Source: Hippasteria phrygiana (taxonomy: Eukaryota; Echinodermata; Asteroidea; Valvatida; Goniasteridae). From it: 64,000 nucleotides of DNA. This document shows, piece after piece, positions 1 to 13,511 of the stretch. Made by a program: the position numbers and the translations under genes. Numbering within the stretch: position 1 is the first letter of the stretch; each line of letters begins with the position of its first letter. The DNA is taken from NCBI GenBank assembly GCA_037893225.1, contig JAZGUH010000185.1, positions 3,235,501 through 3,299,500 on the forward strand, written 5' to 3'. A model generated the notes under the pieces. That model had not been told where the DNA came from. It saw nothing but the letters and a program-made list of their open reading frames with translations, and ran no database searches.

Positions 1-2671
1 TACATTTCAACTTAATCTAACTTGTACTTTTGTTTATATGTGGCTTCAAAAACTGCCCCTTTAAGATGACGTCAGGTGACATGTGATGAAGTCATCATAA
101 CGTCATGTCAATTTTCATCTATAAACCTGCTGGCCTACTTAGATATTACATTTCAACTTAATCGAGCTTGTACTTTTGTAGATATGGCTTCAAAAACTGC
201 CCCTTTAAGATGACGTCACGTGACATGTGATGACATCATGATAATGTCATGTCAATTTTCAGCTATAAACCTACTGGGCTACCTAGATATTACTTTTCAA
301 CTTAATCGAACTTGTAATTTTGTTTATATATATGGCTTCAAAAACTGCCCCTTTAAGATGACGTCACGTGACATGTGATGACGTCATCATAACGTCAATT
401 CAATTTTTATCTATAAACCTACTGGGCTACCTAGATATTACTTTTGAACTTAATCGGACTTGTGCTTTTGTAGACATATGGCTTCAAAAACTGCCCCTTT
501 AAGATGACGTCACGTGACATGTGATGACATCAATTATGATAATGTCATGTCAATTTTCAGCTATAAACCTACTGGGCTACCTAGATATTACTTTTCAACT
601 TAATCAAATTTGTACTTTTGTAGATATATGGCTTCAAAAACTGCCCCTTTAAGATGACGTCACGTGGCATGTCATGACGTCATCAAGAGGTAAAAGTTCG
701 GCACACATTGTGAGCAGTTAGTCTAAGTGTCTGCCAAGTTTAAAAGTACCCAAAGTGCCGGTAAGAAAGAAAACGTGTACAAATGCTATAGGCAATAATC
801 TAGCGAGTGCCCCTTTAAGATGACACCACGTGACATGTTATGACTTGATCATAACGTCATGTCAATTTTCATCTATAACACCAGGTGGCATACGTTACGT
901 TCCAACTGAATCGGACTTGTACTTTTGTAGATATATGGCTTCGAAAAATGCCCCTTTAAGATGACGTCACGTGACATGTGATGACGTCATCAAGACGTAA
1001 AAGTTCGGCACACATTGAGCAGTTGGGGTAAGTGTCTGCCAAGTTTAAAAGTAGCCAATGTGGCCGGTAAGAAAGTAAACGTTTACAAATGCTATGGGCA
1101 ATATTCTATCGACTTGAAAAAAGAATTTTTTTATGACGTCATCATGACGTCACACAATTTTCGCTTTTTAGGGCATATCTTTGAGACATACCAAAGCTAT
1201 AACAAAAAGAATTTTGAAAATATCTTGTTTTGTTCGCTAGATATAGTGAAAAGAATGTTACGATTTTAGAACTTCAAAAATTCAGCGACTTGAAAAAAGA
1301 CCAGAAATCAACCCCTTTTATAAACAGCAAGCACAAAAAAGCCATGGTTATCTGCCCTTCCCAGAATTCCTTTGTGTTATATTGAATTTGGTCTAAATTT
1401 TGAAATGGCTGTCATTTCTTACTTGAGTGAGCCACGATCACGAAATTTTGGAATTAGGTACAGGAAAATTCAATGTATACATTTTTGTAATCAGATTGAC
1501 CCTTACATGCGTTTTTAAAAAAATAATATTGTTGATGACGTCATCATGACGTCACACAATTTTCGCCATTTAGGGCATATCTTTGAGACATACCAAAGCT
1601 GTAACAAAAATAATTTTGAAAATATCTTGTTTTGTTCGCTAGATATATTGAAAAGAATGTTACGATTTTAAAACTTCAAAAATTCAGCGACTTGAAAAAA
1701 GACTAGAAATCAACCCCTTTTATAAACAGCAAGCTCATAATAGCCATGGTTATCAGCCCGTCCCAGAATTCCTTTGTGTTATATTGAATTTGGTCTACAT
1801 TTTGAAATGGCTCCTATTTCTTACTTGAGTGAGCCACGATCACGAAATTTTGGAATTAGGTACAGGAAAATTCAATGTATACATTTTTGTAATCAGATTG
1901 ACCCTTACATGCGTTAAAAAAAAAAAATATTGTTGATGACGTCATCATGACGTCACACAATTTTCGCCATTTAGGGCATATCTTTGAGACATACCAAAGC
2001 TATAACAAAAAGAATTTTGAAAATATCTTGTTTTGTTCGCTAGATATATTGAAAAGAATGTTACGATTTTAATACTTCAAAAATTCAGCGACTTGAAAAA
2101 AGACTAGAAATCAACCCCTTTTATAAACAGCAAGCTCATAATAGCCATGGTTATCAGCCCGTCCCAGAATTCCTTTGTGTTATATTGAATTTGGTCTAAA
2201 TTTTGAAATGGCTGTTATTTCTTACTTGAGTGAGCCACGATCATGAAATTTTGGAATTGGGTACAGGAAAATTCAATATATACATTTTTGTAATCGGATT
2301 GACCCTTACATGCGTTAACAAAAAAACACATTTTTGATGACGTCATCATGACGTCACACAATTTTCGCAATTTAGGGCATATCTTTGAGACATACCAAAG
2401 CTATAAGAAAAAGAATTTTGAAAATATCTTGTTTTGTTCGCTAGATATAATTTAATGAATGTTACGATTTTCAAAATTCAAAAATTCATAAAAAATCACG
2501 TGATGACGTCATCGTGACGTAAAAGTTCGGCATGCATCCTGAGTAGTTGGTCTAAGTGTCTGTTAAGTTTAAAGGCAATCGGCTGCATAAAAGTAGCCAA
2601 AGTGCCTGGCAGAAAGAAATCGTGTACAAATGCTATGGGCAAAAGTCTGAAAAAGAAGAAAAAAAAAAAAA
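1..2671 (-). repeat. Array cassette 1, agctttg family, cut by window start
   Basis: The cassette starts inside an A-module run (modules at about 55, 199, 347, 493 and 643, counted by the GCCCCTTTAAG word, so a step of 144-150 bp). It continues into B modules whose CRE pairs start near 1134, 1536, 1937 and 2338 (401-402 bp step), then an A-rich tract. Position 1 matches about 10,832 in cassette 4, so the missing CTAG end lies outside the window. No protein-coding gene is supported. Confidence 0.85.
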
Positions 2672-5600
2672 CTAGACATGTTATGTGTTTGTCCCGTGGA
2701 CAAACACAGGGCTGTTTCGTGTTTTTTTTATTGTGTTAGTTAGTCAAATGTTTATACAATAATTAACGTTATTGGATGTGTGAAGGATTGGTTTAAAGAA
2801 AGAAATCGAGTACAAATGTTATGGGGAATAGTGTAGCGAATGCCCCTTTAAAATGACATCACGTGACATGTGATCACTTCATAACGTCAAGTCAATGTTC
2901 ACCTATAACACCCGGTGGCATACCTAGATACATGTTTCAACTTAATCGGACTTGTACTTTTGTAGATATATGGCTTTGAAAAATGCCTCTTTAAGATGAC
3001 GTCACGTGACATGTGATGATGTCATCATGACGTAAAAGTTCGACACACATTCTGAGCAGTTGGTCTAAGTGTCTGCTAATTTGAAAAGTACCCAAAGTGC
3101 CAATAAGAAAAAAGTGTACAAATGCTATGGGCAATAGTCTAGCGAATGCTCCTTTAAGATGACATCACGTGACATGTGATGTCATCATAACGTTATGTCA
3201 ACTTTCATCTATAACACACCGTGTAGCATACTTAGATATTACGTTTCAACTTAATCGGACTTGTACTTGTGTAGATACACAATGTATGGCTACGAAAAAT
3301 GCCCCTTTAAGATGACGTCAAGTTGACATGTGATGACGTCATCATGACATAAAAGTTCGACACACATTCTGAGCAATTCTGCCAATTTTAAAAGTACCCA
3401 AAGTGCCAGTAAGAAAAAAACATGTACAAATGCAATATAGTCTAGCGAATGCCCCTTTAAGATGACATCACGTGACATGTGATGACATCATGATAATGTC
3501 ATGTCAATTTCCATCTATAAACCTACTGGCCTACCTAGATATTACGTTTCAACTTAATTGAACTTGTACTTTTGTTGATATATGGCTTCCAAAACTGCCC
3601 CTTTAAGATGACGTCACGTGACATGTGATGACGTCGTCCTATTGTCATGTTTATTTTCATCTATGAACCTGCAGACCTACCTGGATATTACATTTCAACT
3701 TAATCGAATTTGTACTTTTGTAGATATATGGCTTCAAAACTGCCCCTTTAAGATGACGTCACGTGACATGTGATGACATCAATCATGATAATGTCATGTC
3801 AATTTTCAGCTATAAACCTACTGGGCTACCTAGATATTACTTTTTCAACTTAATCGAACTTGTACTTTTGTAGATATATAGCTTCAAAAACTGCCCCTTT
3901 AAGATGACGTCACGTGGCATGTGATGACGTCATCATGTATGTCTGTAATTCAAAAAGAATGTTATAAGACGCCTGATTGTTTGTGTGCTTTTCACTGAAT
4001 GCACTTGTTAAATACAACTTTTTCTCTTCAACATTTTGTTTTCAGCCTTGTATTGGAGTAACTTGCCTCTCAAATTTGAATCTTTATTAATATTATGTGA
4101 TATGTTCTTGATAAAAATGCATGTTGACATTGTGGCACGTAGGAAGCAATAAAAAGAATTCTTTGAAAACAAGACCTTTGAATGAAGAGAGTTATTTAAT
4201 GAAGTCTTACTGGTATATTTTTATTACAGTATATAATTGAAAGAAAATACGGTCTTATTAACCCTAATAGTCCTGAATTCTCAAATTTTAATATGATTTT
4301 CCACACACCCTAGGGAGGTACAGTTAAATGCAAAGAAAGTCCGACATAATCTTGCTGGTCAAAAGTTTCTCTGCCACAATTGACAAACCTGTCAACTTTT
4401 TAGCGCAAGAGGGCGGTAGTACTTACAAAAATACTCCTCTGGTTGTGTTTAGTGAATTGTAGAGGGCAGCATACGAGTTTACTGGTAAAAATTCATTCAC
4501 GGATTTTGTCCGGTGGCGCCTAGCACTGTATACCAAACTTAACTAACAATTTAAGGCAAACAAACACATAGAGCGGTGGGTGAGACCGAAGCATACCCCC
4601 TGTAGTGTTTGAAGACGGAAAACCAGAAATTAACGCAACACACCTTAAAGAATGCACGGCTGAAACAAACTTTATTTGAGCAGTAGAAAATCACAGAACG
4701 CATTTGTTTTAATACATTGGGAATTATAAACTGGAAATTAAATGTAAGGTAATCCAAATGACGATTGAGACAACATTTACTTGAGTGGAACAAAATACAA
4801 CAATTATTTTTGAAAATTATGTTAAATCCTCCCAAATCACAGAACGCAAAACTTGTTTACCTATGACGTAAAAAACATATTTCAAAAAGAATTACAATAA
4901 GAATTTGGAAAGAATGTTATAAGACGCATGATTGTTTCTGTGCTTTTCACTGAATGCACTTGTTAAATACACAACTTTTTCTCTTCAACATTTTGTTTTC
5001 AGGCTTGTATTGGAGTAACTTGCCTCTCAAATTTGAATCTTTATTAATATTATGTGATATGTTCTTGATAAAAATGCATGTTGACATTGTGGCACGTAGG
5101 AAGCAATAAAAAGAATTCTTTGAAAACAAGACCTTTGAATAAAGAGAGTTATTTAATGAAGTCTTACTAGTATATTTTTATTACAGTATATAATTGAAAG
5201 AAAATACGGTCTTATTAACCCTAATAGTCCTGAATTCTCCAATTGTAATATGATTTTCCACACACCCTAGGGAGGTACAGTTAAATGCAAGGAAAGTTCG
5301 ACATAATCTTACTGGTCAAAAGTTTCTCTGCCACAATTGACAAACCTGTCAACTTTTTAGCGCAAGAGGGCGGTAGTACTTAAAAAAATACTCCTCTGGT
5401 TGTGTTTAGTGAACTGTAGAGGGCAGCATACGAGTTTACTGGTAAAAATTCATTCACGGATTTTGTCCGGTGGCGCCTAGCACTGTATACCAAACTTAAC
5501 TAACAATTTAAGGCAAACACACACATAGAGCGGTGGGTGAGAGCGAAGCATAACCCATGTAGTGTTTGAAAACGGAAAACCAGTAATTAACGCAACACAC

Positions 5601-7761
5601 CTTAAAGAATAGACGGCTGAAACAAACTTTATTTGAGCAGTAGAAAATCACAGAACGCATTTTTTTTAATACATTGGGAATTATAAACTGGAAATTAAAA
5701 GTAAGGTAATCCAAAATACGATTGAGACAACATTTACTTGAGTGGAACAAAATACAACAACTATTTTTGAAAATTATGTTAAATCCTCCCAAATCACAGA
5801 ACGTAAAACTTGTTTACCTAAACAACCTATTTCAAAAAGAATTACAATAAGAATTTCGAAATTAGCATGTTCAGTTGATGAGATAGGCCTTATAGCTTAA
5901 AGATTCAAAAGTAAAACAATTACTCTAAAATCATATGATGACGTCACCACAACGTCGCATCAATTTTCATATATAACACATGCCGGCCTACAAGCATTCC
6001 TGACACAAAATTGTTTAAGATAATCTACTGGGCTACCTAGATATTACTTTTCAACTTAATCTGACTTCTACTTCGGTAAAAATATGGCTTCGAAAAATGC
6101 CCCTTTCAGATGACGTCACGTGGCATGTGATGACGTCATCATGACGTAAAAGTTCGGCACATATTGTGAGCAGTTGGGGTAAGTGTCTGCCAAGTTTAAA
6201 AGTAGCCAAACTGGCCGGTAAGAAAGAAAACGTTTACAAATGCTATGGGCAATAATCTAGCGAGTGCCCCTTTAAGATGACACCACGTGACATGTTATGA
6301 CTTGATCATAACGTCATGTCAATGTTCATCTATAACACCCGGTGGCATACCTAGATATTACGTTCCAACTTAATCGGTCTTGTACTTTTTGTGTGACGAT
6401 ATGGCTTCGAAAAATGCCCCTTTAAGATGACGTCACGTGACATGTGATGACGTCATCATGACGTAAAGGTTCGGCACACATTGTGAGCAGTTGGGGTAAG
6501 TGTCTGCCAAGTTTAAAAGTAGCCAAAGTGGCCGGTAAGAAAGAAAAAGTTTACAAATGCTATGGGCAATATTCTAGCGACTTAAAAAAAAGAATTTTTT
6601 TATGACGTCATCATGACGTCACACAATTTTCGCTTTTTAGGGCATATCTTTGAGACATACCAAAGCTGTAACAAAAATAATTTTGAAAATATCTTGTTTT
6701 GTTCGCTAGATATATTGAAAAGAATGTTACGATTTTAAAACTTCAAAAATTCAGCGACTTGAAAAAAGACTAGAAATCAACCCCGTTTATAAACAGCAAG
6801 CTCATAATAGCCATGGTTATCAGCCCGTCCCAGAATTCCTTTGTGTTATATTGAATTTGGTCTAAATTTTGAAATGGCTGTCATTTCTTACTTGAGTGAG
6901 CCACGATCATGAAATTTTGGAATTGGGTACAGAAAAATACAATGTATACATTTTTGTAATCGGATTGACCCTTACATGCGTTAAAAAAAAAAAGATTTGT
7001 TGATGACGTCATCATGACGTCACACAATTTTCGCTTTTTAGGGCATATCTTTGAGACATACCAAAGCTGTAACAAAAATAATTTTGAAAATATCTTGTTT
7101 TGTTCGCTAGATATATTGAAAAGAATGTTACGATTTTAATACTTCAAAAATTTGGCGACTTGAAAAAAGACTAGAAATCAACCCTTTTATAAACAGCAAG
7201 CACATAATACCCATGGTTATCAGCCCTTCCCAGAATTCCTTTGTGTTATATTGAATTTGGTCTAAATTTTGAAATGGCTCCTATTTCATACTTGAGTGAG
7301 CCACGATCATGAAATTTTGGAATTGGGTACAGGAAAATTCAATATATACATTTTTGTAATCGGATTGACCCTTACATGCGTTAACAAAAAAACACATTTT
7401 TGATGACGTCATCATGACGTCACACAATTTTCGCAATTTAGGGCATATCTTTGAGACATACCAAAGCCATAAGAAAAAGAATTTTGAAAATATCTTATTT
7501 GGTTCGCTAGATATAATTTAATGAATGTTACGATTTTCAAAATTCAAAAATTCATAAAAAATTACGTGATGACGTCATCATGACGTAAAAGTTCGGCATG
7601 CATCCTGAGCAGTTGGTCTAAGTGTCTGTTCAATTTAAAGGCAATCGGCTGCATAAAAGTAGCCAAAGTGCCTGGCAGAAAGAAAACGTGTACAAATGCT
7701 ATGGGCAAAAAGTCTGAAAAAGAAAAAAAAAAAAAAAAAAAAAAAAAAAAGAAAAAAAAAA
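2672..7761 (-). repeat. Array cassette 2, acatgttat family, with two 957-bp C modules
   Basis: The minus-strand terminus is CTAG at 2672-2675 with a 9-nt spacer and a 10-bp-stem hairpin, the longest hairpin in the array. A modules run to about 3940, two C modules occupy about 3958-5870, then A and B modules follow (B starts near 6604, 7004 and 7404) and an A-rich tract adjoins the next CTAG. Cassette 10 repeats the same header and the same A-to-C order. Confidence 0.85.
3958..5870. repeat. Tandem pair of 957-bp C modules
   Basis: Two copies step by 957 bp; for example the stretches at 4551-4835 and 5508-5792 match with few changes. The same pair recurs at 26,317-28,209. An older single copy lies at 61.23-61.99 kb. 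The module contains no CRE palindromes in its body, unlike A and B, so it was probably added from a different source. Its short open frames are not conserved between copies and I do not call them genes. Confidence 0.85.
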
Positions 7762-10268
7762 CTAGACGGACGGTGTTTGTGGACAAACACAGGGCTGTTT
7801 CGTTTTTTTTTTTTTTTAGTTTGGATGTGAAATGGGAATACAATAATTAAACTTCGTCAAACAATCGCGCTCCTGCCAGTTTTCTATGTTAGACTTTGAA
7901 AATAATTTAGGTTGTTTGTAATAGTCACTTGTGATGACGTCATCATAACGTAATGTAAATTTACATCTGTAAACTTGCTGACCTACCTAGATATTACATT
8001 TAAAATAATCGAACTTGTACTTTTGTAGATATACAATGTATGGCTTTAAAAACTGCCCCTTTAAGATAACGTCACGTGACATGTGATGACGTCATCATAA
8101 CGTCACGTCAATTTTTATCTATGAACCTGCTTGAGTACCCGACTATATATTACATTTCAAATAAATCGGACCTGTACTTTTGTAGATTTATGGCTTCGAA
8201 AAATGCCCCTTTAAGATAATGACACGAAACAAGTGATGACGTAATCATGACATCATAATTTTTGTTTATTTAAAATACCTATTGGGCAACCTAGATATTA
8301 CTTTTCAACTTAATCAGACATGTACTTCTTAATATATATGGATTCAAAAACTGCCCCTTTAAGATGACGTCACGTAACATGTGATGATGTCATCATAACG
8401 TAATGTCAATTTTCATCTATAAACCTACTAGGCTACCTGGATATTACTTTTCAACTTAATCGGACTTGTACTTTTGTAGATATATAGCTTTGAAAAAATG
8501 CCCATTTAATATGACGTCACGTGACATGTGATGACATCATCATGACGTAAAAGTTTGGCACACATTGTGAGCAGTTGGGGTAAGTGTCTACCAAGTTTAA
8601 AAGTAGCCAAAGTGGCCGGTAAGAAAGTAAACGTTTAAAAATGCTATGGGCAATAATCTAGCAAGTGCCCCTTTAAGATGACACCACGTGACATGTTATG
8701 ACTTGATCATAACGTTATGTCCATGTTTATCTATAACACCCGGTGGCATACCTAGATATTACGTTCCAACTTAATCGGACTTGTACTTTTGTAGATATAT
8801 GGCTTCGAAAAATGCCCCTTTAAGATGACGTCACGTGACATGTGATGACGTCATCATAACATCATGTCAATGTTCATCTATAACACCCGGTGGCATACCT
8901 AGATATTACGTTTCAACTTAATCGGACTTGTACTTTTGTAGATATATGGCTTCGAAAAAATGCCCCTTTAAGATGACGTCACGTGACATGTGATGACGTC
9001 ATCATGACGTAAATGTTCGGCACACATTGTTAGCAGTTGGCGTAAGTGTCTGCCAAGTTTAAAAGTAGCCAAAGTGGCCGGTAAGAAAGAAAACGTTTAC
9101 AAATGCTATGTGCAATATTCTAGCGACTTGAAAAAAGATTTTTTTTTATGACGTCATCATGACGTCACACAATTTGCGCTTTTTATGGCATATCTTTGAG
9201 ACATACCAAAGCTATAACAAAAAGAATTTTGAAAATATCTTGTTTTGTTCGCTAGATATATTGAAAAGAATGTTACGATTCTAAAACTTCAAAAATTTAG
9301 CGACTTGAAAAAAGACTAGAAATCAATCCCTTTTATAAACAGCAAGCACATAATACCCATGGTTATCAGCCCTTCCCAGAATTCCTTTGTGTTATATTGA
9401 ATTTGGTCTAAATTTTGAAATGGCTCCTATTTCATACTTGAGTGAGCCACGATCATGAAATTTTGGAATTAGGTACAGGAAAATTCAACGAATACATTTT
9501 TGTAATCGGATTGACCCTTACATGCGTTAAAAAAAAAAAGATTTGTTGATGACGTCATCATGACGTCACACAATTTTCGCTTTTTAGGGCATATCTTTGA
9601 GACATACCAAAGCTGTAACAAAAATAATTTTGAAAATATCTTGTTTTGTTCGCTAGATATATTGAAAAGAATGTTACGATTTTAATACTTCAAAAATTCA
9701 GCGACTTGAAAAAAGACTAGAAATCAACCCCTTTTATAAACAGCAAGCACATAATACCCATGGTTATCAGCCCTTCCCAGAATTCCTTTGTGTTATATTG
9801 AATTTGGTCTAAATTTTGAAATGGCTCCTATTTCATACTTGAGTGAGCCACGATCATGAAATTTTGGAATTAGGTACAGGAAAATTCAATGTATACATTT
9901 TTGTAATCGGATTGACCCTTACATGCGTTTACAAAAAAACATATTTTTGATGACGTCATCATGACGTCACACAATTTTCGCAATTTAGGGCATATCTTTG
10001 AGACATACCAAAGCTATAAGAAAAAGAATTTTGAAAATATCTTGTTTTGTTCGCTAGATATAATTTAATGAATGTTACGATTTTCAAAATTCAAAAATTC
10101 ATAAAAAATCACGTGATGACGTCATCATGACGTAAAAGTTCGGCATGCATGCTGAGCAGTTGGTCTAAGTGTCTGTTAAGTTTAAAGGCAATCGGCTGCA
10201 TAAAAGTAGCCAAAGTCCCTGGCAGAAAGAAATCGTGTACAAACGCTATGGGCAAAAGTCTGAAAAAG

Positions 10269-10324
<56 letters not shown>

Positions 10325-10366
10325 ACGAAAACAAGGGCTGTTTCGAAAAACTTTCGAAACAGCCAA
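7762..10366 (-). mobile_element. Array cassette 3, acggacg family; appears to have both element ends
   Basis: This 2,605-bp unit is the best candidate for a complete Helitron-like non-autonomous element, read on the minus strand. The 5' end starts TTGGCTG and folds into a 13-bp stem with a 3-nt loop (GGCTGTTTCGAAA / TTTCGAAACAGCC, 10,335-10,363). Next come a 51-nt T tract, two B modules, then A modules. The 3' end is an 8-bp hairpin, a 7-nt spacer and CTAG (7762-7765), followed by T. It encodes no Rep/helicase, so it would depend on a partner elsewhere. A full-length inverted copy sits at 42,502-45,106. The Helitron assignment is inference; the ends and the copy are seen directly. Confidence 0.65.
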
Positions 10367-13300
10367 CTAGAGCTTTGGTGTTTGTGGACAAACACAGGGC
10401 TGTTTCGTTTGGGGGGTTTTTGGTAGTTTGATTCTTAATTTTTGAGATTTCAATGGTGGATCAAAAAATCTCGTTTTACATTCATGGTCGTCTACGACAG
10501 GTCATGCAATCACGTAGGCTTATTCATAATCGTTTTGGAAATGTGAGCATACAAGGAGTTGATGACCATGATTACGTCATCAGACGTCACACATTTTTCA
10601 CATTTATATTTAAGTGTGTATGACCTAAAAATATATTACAAGAATTATCAAAAATTGTTTAAAATTCATGTTAGATACCACGTTTCAACTTAATCGAACT
10701 TGTACTTTTGTAGATAGATGGCTTCAAAAACTGCCCCTTTAAGATGACGTCACGTGACATGTGATGAAGTCATCATAATGTCATGTCAATTTTCATCTAT
10801 GAACCTGCAGATCTGCCTGGATATTACATTTCAACTTAATCGAACTTGTACTTTTGTTTATATGTGGCTTCAAAAACTGCCCCTTTAAGATGACGTCAGG
10901 TGACATGTGATGAAGTCATCATAACGTCATGTCAATTTTCATCTATAAACCTGCTGGCCTACTTAGATATTACATTTCAACTTAATCGAGCTTGTACTTT
11001 TGTAGATATGGCTTCAAAAACTTCCCCTTTAAGATGACGTCACGTGACATGTGATGACATCATGATAATGTCATGTCAATTTTCAGCTATAAACCTACTG
11101 GGCTACCTAGATATTACTTTTCAACTTAATCGAACTTGTAATTTTGTTTATATATGGCTTCAAAAACTGCCCCTTTAAGATGACGTCACGTGACATGTGA
11201 TGACGTCATCATAACGTCAATTCAATTTTTATCTATAAACCTACTGGGCTACCTAGATATTACTTTTGAACTTAATCGGACTTGTGCTTTTGTAGACATG
11301 TGGCTTCAAAAACTGCCCCTTTAAGATGACGTCACGTGACATGTGATGACATCAATTATGATAATGTCATGTCAATTTTCAGCTATAAACCTACTGGGCT
11401 ACCTAGATATTACTTTTCAACTTAATCGAATTTGTATTTTTGTAGATATATGGCTTCAAAAACTGCCCCTTTAAGATGACGTCACGTGGCATGTCATGAC
11501 GTCATCAAGAGGTAAAAGTTCGGCACACATTGTGAGCAGTTAGTCTAAGTGTCTGCCAAGTTTAAAAGTACCCAAAGTGCCGGTAAGAAAGAAAACGTGT
11601 ACAAATGCTATAGGCAATAATCTAGCGAGTGCCCCTTTAAGATGACACCACGTGACACGTTATGACTTGATCATAACGTCATGTCAATTTTCATCTATAA
11701 CACCAGGTGGCATACCTTACGTTCCAACTGAATCGGACTTGTACTTTTGTAGATATATGGCTTCGAAAAATGCCCCTTTAAGATGACGTCACGTGACATG
11801 TGATGACGTCATCAGGACGTAAAAGTTCGGCACACATTGTGAGCAGTTGGGGTAAGTGTCTGCCAAGTTTAAAAGTAGCCAATGTGGCCGGTAAGAAAGT
11901 AAACGTTTACAAATGCTATGGGCAATATTCTATCGACTTGAAAAAAGAATTTTTTTATGACGTCATCATGACGTCACACAATTTTCGCTTTTTAGGGCAT
12001 ATCTTTGAGACATACCAAAGCTATAACAAAAAGAATTTTGAAAATATCTTGTTTTCTTCGCTAGATATAGTGAAAAGAATGTTACGATTATAAAACTTCA
12101 AGAATTCAGCGACTTGAAAAAAGACTACAAATCAACCCTTTTTATAAACAGCATGCACATTTAAGCCATGGTTATCAGCCCTTCCCAGAATTCCTTTGTG
12201 TTATATTGAATTTGGTGTACATTTTGAAATGGCTCCTATTTCTTACTTGAGTGAGCCACGATCACGAAATTTTGGAATTAGGTACAGGAAAATTCAATGT
12301 ATACATTTTTGTAATCAGATTGACCCTTACATGCGTTTAAAAAAAAAAATATTGTTGATGACGTCATCATGACGTCACACAATTTTCGCCTTTTAGGGCA
12401 TATCTTTGAGACATACCAAAGCTATAACAAAAAGAATTTTGAAAATATCTTGTTTTGTTCGCTAGATATATTGAAAAGAATGTTACGATTTTAATACTTC
12501 AAAAATTCAGCGACTTGAAAAAAGACTAGAAATCAACCCCTTTTATAAACAGCAAGCGCATAATAGCCATGGTTATCAGCCCGTCCCAGAATTCCTTTGT
12601 GTTATATTGAATTTGGTCTACATTTTGAAATGGCTGCTATTTCTTACTTGAGTGAGCCACGATCATGAAATTTTGGAATTGGGTACAGAAAAATACAATG
12701 TATACATTTTTGTCATCAGATTGACCCTTACATGCGTTAAAAAAAAAAAATATTGTTGATGACGTCATCATGACGTCACACAATTTTCGCCATTTAGGGC
12801 ATATCTTTGAGACATACCAAAGCTGTAACAAAAATAATTTTGAAAATATCTTGTTTTGTTCGCTAGATATATTGAAAAGAATGTTACGATTTTAGAACTT
12901 CAAAAATTCAGCGACTTGAAAAAAGACTAGAAATCAACCCCTTTTATAAACAGCAAGCTCATAATAGCCATGGTTATCAGCCCGTCCCAGAATTCCTTTG
13001 TGTTATATTGAATTTGGTCTAAATTTTGAAATGGCTGTCATTTCTTACTTGAGTGAGCCACTATCATGAAATTTTGGAATTGGGTACAGAAAAATACAAT
13101 GTATACATTTTTGTAATCGGATTGACCCTTACATGCGTTAAAAAAAAAAAGCATTTTTGATGACGTCATCATGACGTCACACAATTTTCGCTTTTTAAGG
13201 CATATCTTTGAGACATACCAAAGCTATAAGAAAAAGAATTTTGAAAATATCTTGTTTTGTTCGCTAGATATAATTTAATGAATGTTACGATTTTCAAAAT

Positions 13301-13511
13301 TCAAAAATTCATAAAAAATCACGTGATGACGTCATCATGACGTAAAAGTTCGGCATACATTCTGAGCAGTTGGTCTAAGTGTCTGTTAAGTTTAAAGGCA
13401 ATCGGCTGCATAAAAGTAGCCAAAGTCCCTGGCAGAAAGAAATCGTGTACAAACCCTATGGGCAAAAGTCTGAAAAAAAAAAAAAAAAAAAAAAAATAAA
13501 AAAAAAAAAAA
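10367..13511 (-). repeat. Array cassette 4, agctttg family
   Basis: It opens with CTAG plus the agctttg spacer and the 8-bp hairpin. A ~300-bp leader (10,400-10,680) follows, then an A-module run (10,680-11,520), mixed A variants, and B modules from about 11,958 to 13,320. The 97-codon open frame at 11,800-12,093 recurs nearly unchanged in cassettes 7, 8, 9 and 13. Those copies are near-identical DNA, so this is not evidence of coding. Confidence 0.85.

Noticed and set aside
10169..10426. Lysine-rich and phenylalanine-rich open frames around the A/T tracts (also 7,562-7,850, 13,379-13,633, 42,484-42,699)
   Set aside because: They are translations of homopolymer tracts at cassette ends.
11800..12093. 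97-codon open frame repeated at 18,615, 20,604, 23,732 and 34,380
   Set aside because: It lies inside near-identical array DNA. Conservation follows from recent duplication, it spans the A/B border, and related copies carry stops. No coding signature.
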